From Favolaschia claudopus (Eukaryota > Basidiomycota > Agaricomycetes > Agaricales > Mycenaceae), in contig JAWWNJ010000017.1 in the NCBI GenBank assembly GCA_037176885.1, forward strand, positions 744,001 to 808,000: a DNA stretch of 64,000 nt, read 5' to 3'. The notes under the pieces were generated by a model. It had not been told where the DNA came from. It worked only from the letters and a program-made list of their open reading frames with translations, and did no database searches. Both the position numbers and the translations under genes were made by a program. Shown in pieces: positions 34,643-45,278 of this stretch. The number at the start of each line of letters is the position of its first letter. Position 1 is the stretch's first letter.

Positions 34643-35998
34643 ATGTCTTCTCTGGACATCTCAGCCTGCCAAAATCAATACAGTCTCATCAATAAAGATG
34701 GGTGGCTCCGCATGGCGGCTGCCCCTCGAGCAATCTTGACTCTGCCAACCGAAATTTTATCAGAGATATTTCATCATTGCCTCCCATTCGACCCGGATGA
34801 GCCCACCCTGCTCATTCGACCGGATCCTGAAGACGCCCCGTTACTCCTCTGCGCCGTGTGCCAACGCTGGAGACATATTGCACTGGCCACGCCAAGGCTC
34901 TGGAATTCTCTGTATCTCGATGCGAATCCAACATCTGCACAACAGGCTGCAGATTATGTCAAACTTTGCCGTCTGTGGCTCTCTAGGGCGCGGGGTGTGC
35001 CTGTTGCAATTTGCATGGACACGCGAAGCCCTCCCAAAACGGTGGCTTCTCTGTTGGACACGATCGTTGGAATGAGCCGCCAATGGCAAAATGTCGAGTT
35101 CGTAGAGGATTCAACGCCGCAGTTAGCTGTTGACAGCAGCTTTCCTTACCTCGAGAAGCTGTGTATCTCGCCACACCCAGGTGACTACCCCGTGCACTCA
35201 TTCTTGGACGCTCCCAAATTAGTGGATGCATTCGTTCCGTTCTACACTCGAGGAGTTCTACTTCCTTGGCACCAGTTGACTTCGTTCGGCTCGAACCGTG
35301 TGGATATAGAGGACTGCTTTAATCTACTTCGCCATGGAGCAGACCTGGTGAATCTTTATCTCGGGGTTCCACCTTACGGGCCCTCTATCCTCCCCGCACA
35401 GTGTTTTTCGCTCCCTCGACTGGAGTCACTTACTCTGGTGGGAATAGACAGACATGTACCCTTCTCGCTGCTCGGATGCCTGAAAACGCCAGCCTTGAAG
35501 ACTCTACATGTTGGCTTCCATTATGACTCGGACGCCGTCAGCCTTTCGGACATCTCGTCGTTCACTTCCTTCGCGACAAAATCATCCTTTCAGCTTCACA
35601 CATTGACTCTATCACTCATACCGTCCACAATGGACGCCGTAATCGAGTGTTTGAAAGTGACGCCATCCGTTGTCGACTTGAAGCTGCAACTCTTCCATCT
35701 TATCGGGCAGCTGAACCCGCTATTGACCAAAATGCTTGATTGTAGTTTCCTCCCCAAGGTGGAATATCTGCACATCGCTGGTGATACGACGTGCACCCCA
35801 TGGACGCTCTTGGACGTTCTCAAGTTTAGATGCAAAACAGCTGTCGGAGTTGCCCGAGTGCAATACTTGCGTCTCGCTTCGCCTGTGGTCGAAACTTCCA
35901 AGAGGTTTGTCGAGATGCAGCCTGTGTATACTGAGCTGGTGGGGTCTGGAACCGAGTTGTATATTGGAGTCAGAACGTACGAAGATATGTTCATGTGA
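34643..35998 (+). CDS. F-box-like protein A1
   Basis: Intronless, 451 residues from MSSLDISACQNQYSLINKDG. The F-box-like core is LPTEILSEIFHHCLPFDPDE, followed about 20 residues later by LLLCAVCQRWRHIALATPRL and WNSLYLD. This is the expanded basidiomycete form of the motif, with an insertion (IRPDPEDAPL) between its halves. The rest is a leucine-rich, repeat-like C-terminus without a strict LRR consensus (RLESLTLVGIDRHVPFSLLG, LKTPALKTLHVGFHYD). Such proteins usually link substrates to SCF ubiquitin ligases through Skp1; the substrate is unknown. It is a paralogue of gene A2 at 43.2 kb, with the same insertion motif and the same LKTPALK block. The MITE-like element lies immediately upstream. 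Confidence 0.8.
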   Translation: MSSLDISACQNQYSLINKDGWLRMAAAPRAILTLPTEILSEIFHHCLPFDPDEPTLLIRPDPEDAPLLLCAVCQRWRHIALATPRLWNSLYLDANPTSAQQAADYVKLCRLWLSRARGVPVAICMDTRSPPKTVASLLDTIVGMSRQWQNVEFVEDSTPQLAVDSSFPYLEKLCISPHPGDYPVHSFLDAPKLVDAFVPFYTRGVLLPWHQLTSFGSNRVDIEDCFNLLRHGADLVNLYLGVPPYGPSILPAQCFSLPRLESLTLVGIDRHVPFSLLGCLKTPALKTLHVGFHYDSDAVSLSDISSFTSFATKSSFQLHTLTLSLIPSTMDAVIECLKVTPSVVDLKLQLFHLIGQLNPLLTKMLDCSFLPKVEYLHIAGDTTCTPWTLLDVLKFRCKTAVGVARVQYLRLASPVVETSKRFVEMQPVYTELVGSGTELYIGVRTYEDMFM

Positions 35999-36556
35999 AT
36001 GGACTAATTCTCTTCCTCTTCACCACGGCTGGTCGCTTCCATTCATATCGTACGCTAAGTCTTGTAGATCGCCTCTGTAGCAAATTATTATAACCGAAAA
36101 AAAAATTGGGCAGTCCTGAGTCCAGCTGTCCCACGCTTTTCATCGTTATCGCGGTTAGACACCAATAGACAGTGAGATAAGGTACGAGATAAGTAGCTAG
36201 CTCGTCCCTTGCGTCCCTTGTCCTCCGCAAAATGCAAGTATAGCTATGATCGTTCCACAAACGTTGACGGCGGCTCAATATGCCGTCCTCATCCCTGAGC
36301 CGTATCAGGCGGCTCAACCGTGTTAACCCCTCCGTCTAAGGCGCAGTTTTCTCGGTCCATACGGTGTATTGGGCGTCTCTACGGCGCCCCACCATCCCCA
36401 CCACCTGCTTCTAGCGAACCAGAGACTTGGTATCGTTTCACCATTCAACTCTTGGTGGTAGTGACGGGCGAACGCGATTTCGTGACATTTTCACGCTGAA
36501 CTCATCGGATCTTGTCCTTCTCCTTACCTCGTACATATTCTATTTTTCAGTCCCCA
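35999..36556. other. Intergenic region upstream of arginase
   Basis: No gene seen. The left half is the F-box A1 3' flank with an A-rich run near 36097-36105; the right half is pyrimidine-rich leader sequence before the arginase ATG. Confidence 0.4.
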
Positions 36557-37917
36557 ATGTCGCGTTTTCTTCCTTCGCCGTTGACTGTAGCGGCGAGTGT
36601 TCCTTTCTTGGCTACGATCCTCTATACTAACACGGGCTGTTGTCTTTAGATCGTTGGTTGTCCGTTCAGGTGCGTTGATTCCTTGGCCATGTTTTCTGCA
36701 GAGATTCTCTAACTTTTTGCGCAGCGGCGGTCAAGTCTGTCTCCCAGCTGTTCATGGGTGCACTCTACTGACGCGTTCCAAATAGCCGCGCGTCGGTGTA
36801 GACCAGGGTCCTATCCATATGGTCGAAGCTGGACTCATCAAACAACTCGCTGAACTAGGCTGGACCGTTAAATTCGATGGACACCACCAATTCGAAGAAG
36901 TTAACGCGATCGATGACCCGCCTATTGGAATACTCAAAAACCCAAGACTGGTGTCCCGAGTGACCCAGGCAGTTGCGGAGGCGGTTGGCGGGCACGCAAA
37001 GAAAGGCGAGCTTCCCGTTACGCTCGGCGGAGACCACTCTCTCGCTATGGGTACGATCTCCGGAACGCTTGAGTGAGTGCGTCCACTTGGTCTGCAGAGC
37101 ATACTAATGGCCTGAAACCAGCGCACACCCGGAAGCCTGCGTGATCTGGATAGACGCTCATGCCGATATCAATACCGCAGAAAGCACCGACTCTGGTATG
37201 CCGGCCGATTCTTCTTCCGCAAAGGTCGGGGAGCCGGGCTAAACATATGTCCAGGTAACATCCATGGAATGCCCGTGTCTTTCCTCCTCGGTCTGGGCAG
37301 CAAGATACCCGAATTCAGCTGGGTGAAGCCCGCCCTGAAGCCCGAGCGCATCGTTTATATCGGTCTACGTGATGTCGACGCTGGCGAGAAGCGTATCTTG
37401 AAGGAGAATAACATCAAGGCTTTCAGTATGCACGAGGTCGATAAATATGGGATAGGCAAAGTGGTTGAGATGGCGCTGGATCATGTTAATCCCGATAGAA
37501 AGTTGCCGATTCATTTGAGTTTCGACGTAGATGCTTTGGATCCTTCGGTTGCACCGTCGACTGGTACTCCGGTAAGTCAGGATAATTCGTCCACAGTCAA
37601 GTGAGCCACTCACCGGAGAAAAACGAAGGTTCGTGGCGGGCTCACTTTCAGAGAGGGCCATTATATTTGTGAAGCCATCTGGGAGACTGGACTCCTGGTC
37701 GCTTTAGATCTCATGGTTCGTCGTCTGCTTTGATAAGACCCAGCAAATAACTGAGCTGGAGTCTCGTTCGTAGGAGGTGAACCCATCGTTGGCGGATCCT
37801 GAGAGTGTGAAGCAGACCGTAACTGTGGGATGTTCACTCGTGCGATCGGCATTGGGTATTTATCGTATCCTTCCTTCGAGATGAAGCTAACCCTTGCCAG
37901 GCGAAACGCTGCTCTGA
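36557..37917 (+). CDS. CAR1: Arginase
   Basis: Hydrolyses L-arginine to ornithine and urea in nitrogen catabolism; a binuclear manganese enzyme. Three short introns at the 5' end give [40 protein letters not shown]. Metal-binding signatures are all present: [14 protein letters not shown] (His of motif 1), [16 protein letters not shown] (DAHAD motif 2) and [19 protein letters not shown] (SFDVDALDP motif 3). Also seen are [13 protein letters not shown] and [10 protein letters not shown]. The last intron joins SALG to ETLL and a TGA at 37915-37917. The length of about 330 residues is normal. The first intron is unusually close to the start (10 codons). No missing active-site residue was noticed. 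Confidence 0.93.
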
Positions 37918-38118
37918 GTGAAGATTGGAAGAGAAGTCAATTAAATGAACTTGTTATATTCTTCGATTAATGAGACGTATGCCACCATCTTCATTCGTCT
38001 CGAAATGCTTTGGTTCCGCTTTCTGATTGCTGTGAGCATGCAAAGGATGCTTTGAATTGACAACTGGCTCGAGGAGAGAGCTTCACAAGCGACAACGCCT
38101 CGAAGGCAATTAACACGC

Positions 38119-38151
38119 ACGCGTGACATAACGCGTTTGGTTGTCACGCGT
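38119..38151. promoter_or_regulatory. Inverted repeat ACGCGTGAC .. GTCACGCGT with a third ACGCGT inside
   Basis: ACGCGTGAC at 38119-38127 and its reverse complement GTCACGCGT at 38143-38151 flank ACGCGT at 38131-38136. The site is about 190-220 bp upstream of the ATG at 38339 and about 200 bp downstream of arginase, so it probably serves the Ser-rich gene. Confidence 0.5.
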
Positions 38152-38338
38152 CTGGTTTGGTTCCAGTTTCCTCACTTTCTTTCTCTTCGACCACTTCCAC
38201 CACTTTGTAATTATCATTCTTCACCCTCTTGTCTCTCAAGTGACCTCACCACCAGCTTAACGGGTCCCTCCTGGTTCATTGAGTCCGGGAATTGGCATCG
38301 CTGCTTTGGCATTTTATTCCGTTCCCAATCAAAGCGCG

Positions 38339-39874
38339 ATGCCCCATCTATACCCTCCCGTGTTCGCCAAAGCGTCCTCGGCCCTTGACGATCTGTTCTC
38401 CAGCACGTCGAAGGCCGGGACAGGTAAACAAACCTCCTTGCCTGGCACTGAAGCGCCGGACAACGGTCTTCGACGCGTCTTGCCCCCTGCCATCCCCCTT
38501 CCCGTGATTGCCCAACCCTCCTCGCACATGAATCGGCTATTCGCAGCCTCTCCTGCGTTGGACGCGAGTGGCGACGCGTCCCTGATTGCTACAGCCGCCC
38601 CGGTTCATGGCCTTGGCACGATCACGTCCTCCCTCAGCCCGGTCTCCGAGCATAGCACCGATGACACTGTCAATGAGTTGATCGACTCTTTTGGCTATCC
38701 GAACATGCCCGAGGGCCACATCCCAAGCGGACAGAGCATCAACTCTACACCGAGTGATTTGACCCTACGGAACGCACGGCCTTCTGGAGGATCGAGTTCT
38801 GGCCGCAAATCTTCCAAGCGTACGCGAAAGCGTCAACCTTTCAAGATCCCCTCCGTTCAAGATACAACTTCCGCTCCCCTCGTTCAACCCGTCCCAAAAA
38901 TGGCGCCGAGACGGTCTCGCACCCAGACTGGAGTCGAAGAGTCATACAGATATGAGCCTTATCATGGCTCTGTTGGGCGCACCATGAGGTGAGTTCACAC
39001 AATCTTATCCTGGAACACACACCGAGTTCCTCTCATTGTTTACAGACAAGGTCAGAGAAGTTTTCGTGACAAAAATCCCGATGCAGTTGGTCACATGGGA
39101 CGAATGACGCTGGAACCTACCGGGAATGTTCAGCCTACGGCGGGACCGTCGGGATCATCTTCATCCCTGCCCACCGCGCCTGCTCCCTCAGCTGCTCTGC
39201 CGATCCATCGGCTGCCTTTCAAGCTTCTTCGTCTCTCAGACTATAAGCCCTATGATTTGGGCACGCTCCCGAAGCTTCTTTTGCCTATCCCGGCGAGCGG
39301 AATACCTCAGAGTATGCCGCTCTTACCCAACACCTTGGCGGCTCTCAACAACGTCTCGGGCCGTGTGGCGGTCCTTGGAGGGTTGGCCATTACACCGATG
39401 AACTCCGGCCTCTCGCACCCGGAGAATTACATTCACTTCGTGCGCTTGATCACTGATGATGAGCTCGCAGCGTTGCGTGCCACCGAGGGAGTTGCGTTCT
39501 ACGGAAACGAATACTTCGACGCGTACACGCTACAACAGTGGGTTGTACGGGTGGAATACAGCTTTCTCCCTGATCAGCTTCCCGCGGGGGACCTATTGGC
39601 GAAAAAGTTCCCTTACCTTCACCGCGCGGGGTTGTTGATTCCAGAATTCCCTGCGCTTCAGCAACCAGTGACTGTATCGCATGTCCCATCCCCTCAAATG
39701 GCGTCCTCGGCTCCTTCCGACTCTCCCTCCGATAGTCTATGGACAGCCGAACACCACTACACTCATTTTAACACCGCGGCGGTTTCAGCTGCCGAACAGT
39801 CGACTGTTGATTCCTTTGGCATGCCAGCCGTGCCCAGCGAATATCCAAGATTATATTGGGATGCAGCTCAATGA
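38339..39874 (+). CDS. Uncharacterised Ser/Pro-rich protein with a basic cluster
   Basis: Two exons give about 490 residues. The ATG at 38339 is preferred because the open frame extending upstream has no ATG. The N-terminal half is low-complexity Ser/Pro/Ala (MPHLYPPVFAKASSALDDLF). It holds a strong nuclear-localisation-like cluster (GRKSSKRTRKRQPFKIP). One intron (GTGAGT..ACAG, about 38990-39045) joins GSVGRTMR to QGQRSFRDKNPDAVGH. The C-terminal half looks folded: PFKLLRLSDYKPYDLGTLPK, RVAVLGGLAITPMNSGLSH, ENYIHFVRLITDDELAALR and VVRVEYSFLPDQLPAGDLL. I recognise no family. A DNA-binding or nuclear role is only suggested by the basic cluster. Confidence 0.6.
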
Positions 39875-40092
39875 ATGCGCAGCACTCACAATCGGGTATC
39901 TCGTATACAAGAAGAGAAAAGACAAAAGGAAAGGAAAGGAAAGCAATAATAAAGACATAATCATCAGCATTCGATGTAGCAATTAGAAGAGCATTTCTGT
40001 AGCGTTATCCTGTACAATATGTATATACACCCGCACTTATCATCATCACATCTATACCAACTGTAACTCGCATCACCTTGCCCTCAAATCGA

Positions 40093-41347
40093 CTATAGTT
40101 TGGGACGCACCACGTCTACCTCCGTGAATATGTCGAAATTCCGCTCCAACGTAATCGCGCTGGTTACCTGCAAGGACACCATTACTCGGAGACTCGAGAG
40201 TGGAGTTCGAGCAATACGCACCCCGCCTTTTCCCGATAAAATTGTGGCACGATGTAGCCGCCCTTGGGGCCCTCCGCGGGTCTGGTCGCCCTCATAGGTG
40301 AGGACGATGCGCCCTTCGACATCGGGTGGCCCCAAGCGCAGCGGGTTGATGACCATATTCCCGAACGGACCCCGCGCGAGCTCCTCGACGCGTTTACGTT
40401 GTTCTGCTGTTGTTGTATCCCCGCGCAAGATGTCGGCGAGGGTCTGGATGATGTAGTATTGAGGAGGCATGATTGAGATTTTGGTGTCTCTGAACTCTTC
40501 GAGCACGGTGTCGGGATGCATGAAACGTGCGGCGATGACTTCTTGTCCACCGTCTGGTTGTGCGAGGTTATTTTAAAGGTCGAGGAGTAGGATTAGTAGA
40601 CGAGGAGATACCTGGTTTGGGGATGCGGTCTTCTTTTGCACCGCTTGTGAAGCCGGAGGCAGAGATAGATCCTAAGAACGCGACGAAAAATTGCGTTTGA
40701 AATCGCCTGAGATGACTTGAGAACTCAGTACGCGTGTGAACTCCTGCAGCCTTACCGAGGTGCAAAGACTGGGGTGATCCATTGAGTGAAAGGCAGTAAT
40801 GCTTCTACATCCGGGACGAGAGAATGTTCATCCAGAAACGTTTGAAACGGGGTCTTCATTGAATGAATTGCATGGCGAGCTTGGTCAAGCACATCGTCTG
40901 CCGGCGTAGGGCCTGACGCGAGAAGTATTCCAGCCTCTTCGAATGTTTCTCGGATTGCAGTCACAGCCAAAGATGAGTCTTGTGCTGCGTCGAGGTTTCC
41001 GCCGGGAAATACCTACCGCTTTTGATGAGAATGTGAACTTGCAGCAACAAATGACCTCTTGCGGTCAAGCATGGACCCACATACGCCCCAGCGAATGAAC
41101 GTGCTGTAGGATTGCGTTGGACGAAGAGAACCTCGTTCCGGCTGTTGATGACCACAAGACTTGCGGATGGGCGGGGGGCTGCAGGAGCTTTATTGGGTGC
41201 TGAAGAGCTAGATTTAAGAGTTGACATGGAGGTAAAGGGGAATCTAGCAGTGTCTATTGGCGGTCTTCCGGGCTCAGGCTTTGGCCTCCGCAAGAGGGAA
41301 AATGGCGGTAATTTGAAGCCCCGGTAAAGGGTTCCCGGCGAAAACAT
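40093..41347 (-). CDS. NUDT19-like Nudix hydrolase (possible peroxisomal CoA diphosphatase)
   Basis: Starts MFSPGTLYRGFKLPPFSLL; a later in-frame ATG (MSTLKSSSSAPNK, about 41227) is an alternative. SASLVVINSRNEVLFVQRNP opens the Nudix fold. VFPGGNLDAAQDSSLA followed by AIRETFEEAGILLASG is the Nudix box with the extra residues between G and RE typical of the NUDT19/RP2 group, which cleaves CoA and acyl-CoA. Later exons carry LPFTQWITPVF, RFQTQFFVAFL and MPPQYYIIQTLADIL. The C-terminus is VVRPKL. A terminal P-K-L is a weak variant of the peroxisomal PTS1 signal, and mammalian relatives are peroxisomal. Four short introns are required. The metal-binding REx2EE of the box is intact. Confidence 0.8.
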
Positions 41348-41935
41348 ATGTTAGCCCCGGTTTCAGTAGGTCCTCGTTGCCGCAGATGATGTCCGCCGCG
41401 CCGCGCATCGACGGTGGTGGGGAACACGGTTAGCAGGCATCAGCTGACATCGGCAATCACCGAAGACTTTCCTGAACCACGACCACGATAGACTCCAACC
41501 CTCTCACTGATACTTGACGCGGAGAAATTACTAGTAGTACTGAAGGTATACCGAAAGTAAAGTGCTGGTCTGAGCCTACCACCACGACGACCACCATATT
41601 TCTCTGGCACTTTCACGCGCTTCTTCTTGCCTTCAGCTCAGCTAGCGTGTTCTGGGTCTGTACAACCATTCTGGTGTTTAATATACGTCGCATTCCTCAA
41701 AATGCACCCCATTCAACATAACCTTGTCCTTTTGCACGGACCTACAATCATCTCCGCCATGCCCAGCAATTTCAATTCCCGCACAGCGGATGTAAACTGT
41801 CTATGTCTGAGATAACGGTTCCCAGCTCGCCCGCGAAAGGTATAAATTAAACAGCACCCTCAGCCTAACACCTCACCTCAGAGCACCTCACAAACCTCAC
41901 TACCATTTGAATTAGCTGCTATTACTGTTATTATC
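41348..41935. other. Promoter region of the Cys-rich secreted protein
   Basis: No gene is seen. The right part is a typical highly expressed fungal promoter: a TATA box about 95 bp before the ATG, followed by a CT-rich leader. Confidence 0.45.
41841..41848 (+). promoter_or_regulatory. TATA box (TATAAATT)
   Basis: TATAAATT at 41841-41848, 95 bp upstream of the ATG at 41936 and followed by a CT/CA-rich leader. The spacing is typical for a strongly expressed fungal gene. Confidence 0.6.
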
Positions 41936-42777
41936 ATGTTCTTTGCATCTCCCTTTGTTTCTGCGGCGTTTGTGATGCTGGGAAGCGTCACCGCTCTTCC
42001 TCAGTAGGTGCTTTTCAGCGCACTGTCGAAACTTAACTAACGAGCCATCTCACAGACCCGAGCACGGTGGACTGATGGGACGCCAGTCTGATTGCCCTTC
42101 CGGATCGTATCGCTACAACAGTACCTCGTGCGCTGGCTGCCCCGCCGGATACACTTGCAACGGTGGTTCGGACACTCCTCAGGCGTGCGACACCGGGATG
42201 TATCAGCCAAGTAAGCCACAGGCTTTTTCGATTTGGCAATAAAACTGACGGATTCACTTAGACATGGGATCCACTTCTTGCGTCCAAACCCAGCCTGGCT
42301 TCTTCACGAACCAGCGCGGAAGTGTTACACCCTCTCCTTGCCCCGCCGGATCGTACCAGCCTTGTAAGTTTTTTTTGTGCCACGAGCGCCTTTTAAGTCT
42401 CCTTCCAGACGTCCAACAAGCTTTCTGCTACGGAGCTCCCAAGGGTCGCTTCCAACAACAGTAAGTTTTCCGTCATCGGACTTCTTCCTCAGCTAATTCT
42501 CTCTGCAGATCAGGGAAATCCTTCCTCTGCGCGACCTGCTGTGGATGGGCTGCAACGCTCGACAACAACAACATTAACCCAGTCAACTGCACCGGCTCGA
42601 AGCCCAACGCATGGCCTAACTCTGGCGACGGGTGTATCTCCAGCTCCACCTCCTGCACCCACGCCGCGACTTGCGCTCAGGCTGCTGACGGATCTTGCCG
42701 TGAGTTTTACTTCTTCTCTTCCCTCTCTTAGACACTGACTTGTTCTCTCTCTAGCCGGCGAGACTATCAGGGGTTAA
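41936..42777 (+). CDS. Small secreted cysteine-rich protein with ephrin-receptor-like repeats
   Basis: The spliced protein is about 195 residues, with a signal peptide MFFASPFVSAAFVMLGSVTA (predicted cut near ALPQ). Mature repeats read DCPSGSYRYNSTSCAGCPAG and CDTGMYQPNMGSTSCVQTQP, then SPCPAGSYQPYVQQAFC. The pattern C-x2-G-x-Y/F-x9-13-C matches the Cys-rich repeats of the ephrin-receptor-like/GCC2-GCC3 group. The C-terminal third has clustered cysteines (FLCATCCGW, CISSSTSCTHAATCAQAADG) and ends SCPGETIRG. Five introns of about 45-55 nt all splice with canonical borders. It is secreted or wall-associated; the role is unknown. The many cysteines and size suit a fruiting-body or effector-like extracellular protein, which is inference only. 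Confidence 0.8.
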
Positions 42778-43247
42778 ACGTTGAAGCAGTCTTAGTCTGA
42801 TTGTTTTCTTGCTTTGTTTGCAATTCATTTGGGGTTCGGTCTTTTTGCATTACGCGTCTTGGAGTTAACTTGAGTGAATGCCGGGATGACAATTTCAGTT
42901 CCTCTTTTGATTCTGAGCGAGAAACAAATACCTTCCTACTCTAATTTGGCTCTGGGCCGGGTAGTGACACCGTAGTGTCGCCCGAGTCGGAGACTTCGAA
43001 GTCTTCACAACCTGGTGAATTCAAGCTTTTCTCTGAGCTTCTCGCAGCAATCGCTCTCCCCCAAATTGTTTGTCCAGGTTTAACGTTCAGCCTCTTCACG
43101 CACAGTTCTCAATACGCCAGAGGCAATTCGTGAGAATTCGTGCTCGCCTCGGCTGAAATCGGGAACCCAGGTTTAGCCGACACGTGCCGCCAAAATTTCT
43201 TCCACCTTCAACTTGACCTCGGTAGAGGACCTTGCAATCTATAGTAT
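42778..43247. other. Intergenic region
   Basis: No gene. It contains a 12-bp palindrome, GACTTCGAAGTC, near 42991-43002 and an imperfect inverted TAGTGACACCGTAGTGTC just before it. Confidence 0.35.
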
Positions 43248-44663
43248 ATGTCTCATTCCCCGGCACTTGGCCCTCTTTCGAACCGTAGCCCGCAGTATCA
43301 AAACCAGCAATCGCTTGTCATTGACAAGAACGGACGTCTTCGCTATGCCGCTTTGAATCGGCGCATTCTCGCTCTACCTTTGGAGATTCTAGCAGAGATA
43401 TTCGAGCATTGTCTATCCGGAGACGACTGCTCCGACTTTATCTCTCCGGACCCAGCCACAGCGCCGCTCATTCTTTGTCGTATCTGCCGTCAATGGCGAG
43501 AGGTTGCCTTATCCAGTCCTAAACTCTGGAGTTCGTTGCACATCGACCTCGTTCACTTGCCAGAAGACCGCTGGGATGCTTATGTCGAGTTGTATTTGAT
43601 CTGGCTTTCCCGCGCGCGGCAAGCGCCTCTCTCGTTATTGATAGAGATTCCACAGATGACAAACGAGCCAGAGAGCATCCATACTTTATCTCAATCCCTG
43701 ATTGCGATGTCAGTGCAATGTCGACGCATCGAATTCGATCCCAACGTGGTCGACATTCAGTCGCTATTCTCAAACGACATGCTTACACCCCCAGCTTTTC
43801 CTTCACTCGAAACCGTGTCTTGTACAAGCATCACGGATACCCCCGATTACAATTTGCCATTCCGAGCCACCAATGCCCCTCGCCTACATGAATTCCACTG
43901 CGCGGACTCGTATTCGATGAATCTGCCAAAATACTTTCCTTGGGCACAAATAACCTGCTTCAGCGCATGTGGACCACCGCGCGCTTATTTCCAGGTTCTC
44001 AAGCGCGCAGTGAATCTTGTCGATGCCGTTTTCCAGATTTGGGATGAAGACGTTGGCCACTTCCCCACTTCCGTCTTCTCCCTTGATCGCTTCTAGTCGC
44101 TGTCGATCTCTGTGGTCGAAGGTGATGGGGACACGTCGTTTGTGACGGCCATGTCTTTTCTCAGTTGCTTGAAAACACCTGCTCTGAAACACCTCTGTCT
44201 TGATGATACTCAGTCCAGCAACCCACATTATGCAGACATGACGCCCTTCTTGTCTTGGATATCGCGATCTGCTGTTCAGCTGCACTCCTTTGAATTATCA
44301 CTCGTTCAAAGTTTGAGCATTACCTTGATAATGTGTTTGAAAGCGGTACCCTCGCTCGTGGAGCTATCCCTTCACATATTCCACTCTATAGACTGGGACT
44401 CGGTATTTTCTCAGTTGGAGGACACTAGTTTCCTTCCCAACCTGACCTCCATGTGTTGCGGCTGTTGGATGGATCCACGCTTGAGCCAGCATGTACTTGC
44501 CAAGGCGCTTCGTTGGAGATGGGATGCTGTCGGTGTAGCTAGATTGCGTTCATTCGAAGCGCGCGGAGTTCTCTTCTTCAACACTTTTTACCCTCAAAAT
44601 GCCGAGTTTGTGCGATTGCGAGAACAAGGGATGAATCTGTCTTTTCCTGATAACCACCTCTGA
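43248..44663 (+). pseudogene. F-box-like protein A2, interrupted by one in-frame TAG
   Basis: Paralogue of A1. The frame opens MSHSPALGPLSNRSPQYQNQ and has the F-box core LALPLEILAEIFEHCLSGDD, the shared insertion ISPDPATAPL, and LCRICRQWREVALSSPKLW. After 282 codons it meets TAG (44094-44096), yet the same frame continues without a shift for another 189 codons (SLSISVVEGDGDTSFVTAMS, LKTPALKHLCL, SFLPNLTSMCCG) to a TGA at 44661-44663. In A1 the aligned position is Glu in RLESLTL, so a single GAG-to-TAG change explains the break. The downstream part is not otherwise decayed. This suggests a very recent nonsense allele, a sequence error, or less likely stop readthrough (TAG TCG has no known strong readthrough context). 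Confidence 0.7.
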
Positions 44664-44770
44664 GGACGGTACGTCTAAATCGTGCCCTTTCATATCTACC
44701 AATATCTAATACGCCTCTTTATAGCTGTTCCGTCTTTATAGCTGTTCCGGGAAATATCGAGACTTGAACG

Positions 44771-45111
44771 ATGTTTTTCTGCGAAAACTACCAATTGGTT
44801 AAATTCTTGGGGCTTAGTATCTTGAGTCTTAACACCGCAGATGGCCCCCGCAGAGTCTTTCGGGTATGAGCAGAGCACTTGCACCACTCCTTTGAACTTC
44901 TAGCAGGGATATGTGGAAGCAAGTTGCGGACGAGTACGAGAAGCCATTGCGGGTTCTTTTGGCAAGTCATTTCGAGGAGATATTCTCCTTACCGGCCTCA
45001 CCTCTTGTACTTGTATCATGTAATGACTTCCCGTCGGATCTTGAGCTCCGAGTTGATTCTATGATCCACAACGTCGAAGCAGCGCTGAAGATTCGAGCTG
45101 GGACAGGCTGA
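44771..45111 (+). CDS. Possible small two-exon protein of unknown function
   Basis: Weakly supported. Exon 1 (44771-44866) reads MFFCENYQLVKFLGLSILSL and NTADGPRRVF. A GTATGA..TAGCAG intron of about 43 nt joins it in frame to RDMWKQVADEYEKPLRVLLA, then SHFEEIFSLPASPLVLVSCN and DLELRVDSMIHNVEAALKIR, ending at a TGA at 45109-45111. The total is about 98 residues. The second exon has balanced, coding-like composition and looks like a C-terminal domain; it may be the remnant of a larger gene. No family is recognised. Confidence 0.3.
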
Positions 45112-45278
45112 GGCTGGGACTGGGATTAACGGCAACACCGGGCTGCCGTAAATAGCCGGTTGAACGTGATACTCGACCAGGTCCCCACTCTTCCCCACTT
45201 TAGCTTAGTCTTTAAGTACTACGCGTGTATATAATCGCCTGTCTCTCCAACAACGCAGCTCTTCGCTCCCCGTCCACC

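Noticed and set aside
44094..44096. Programmed stop readthrough of F-box A2
   Set aside because: The bases after TAG (TCG) do not match the known strong readthrough context; a simple nonsense change is the better explanation.
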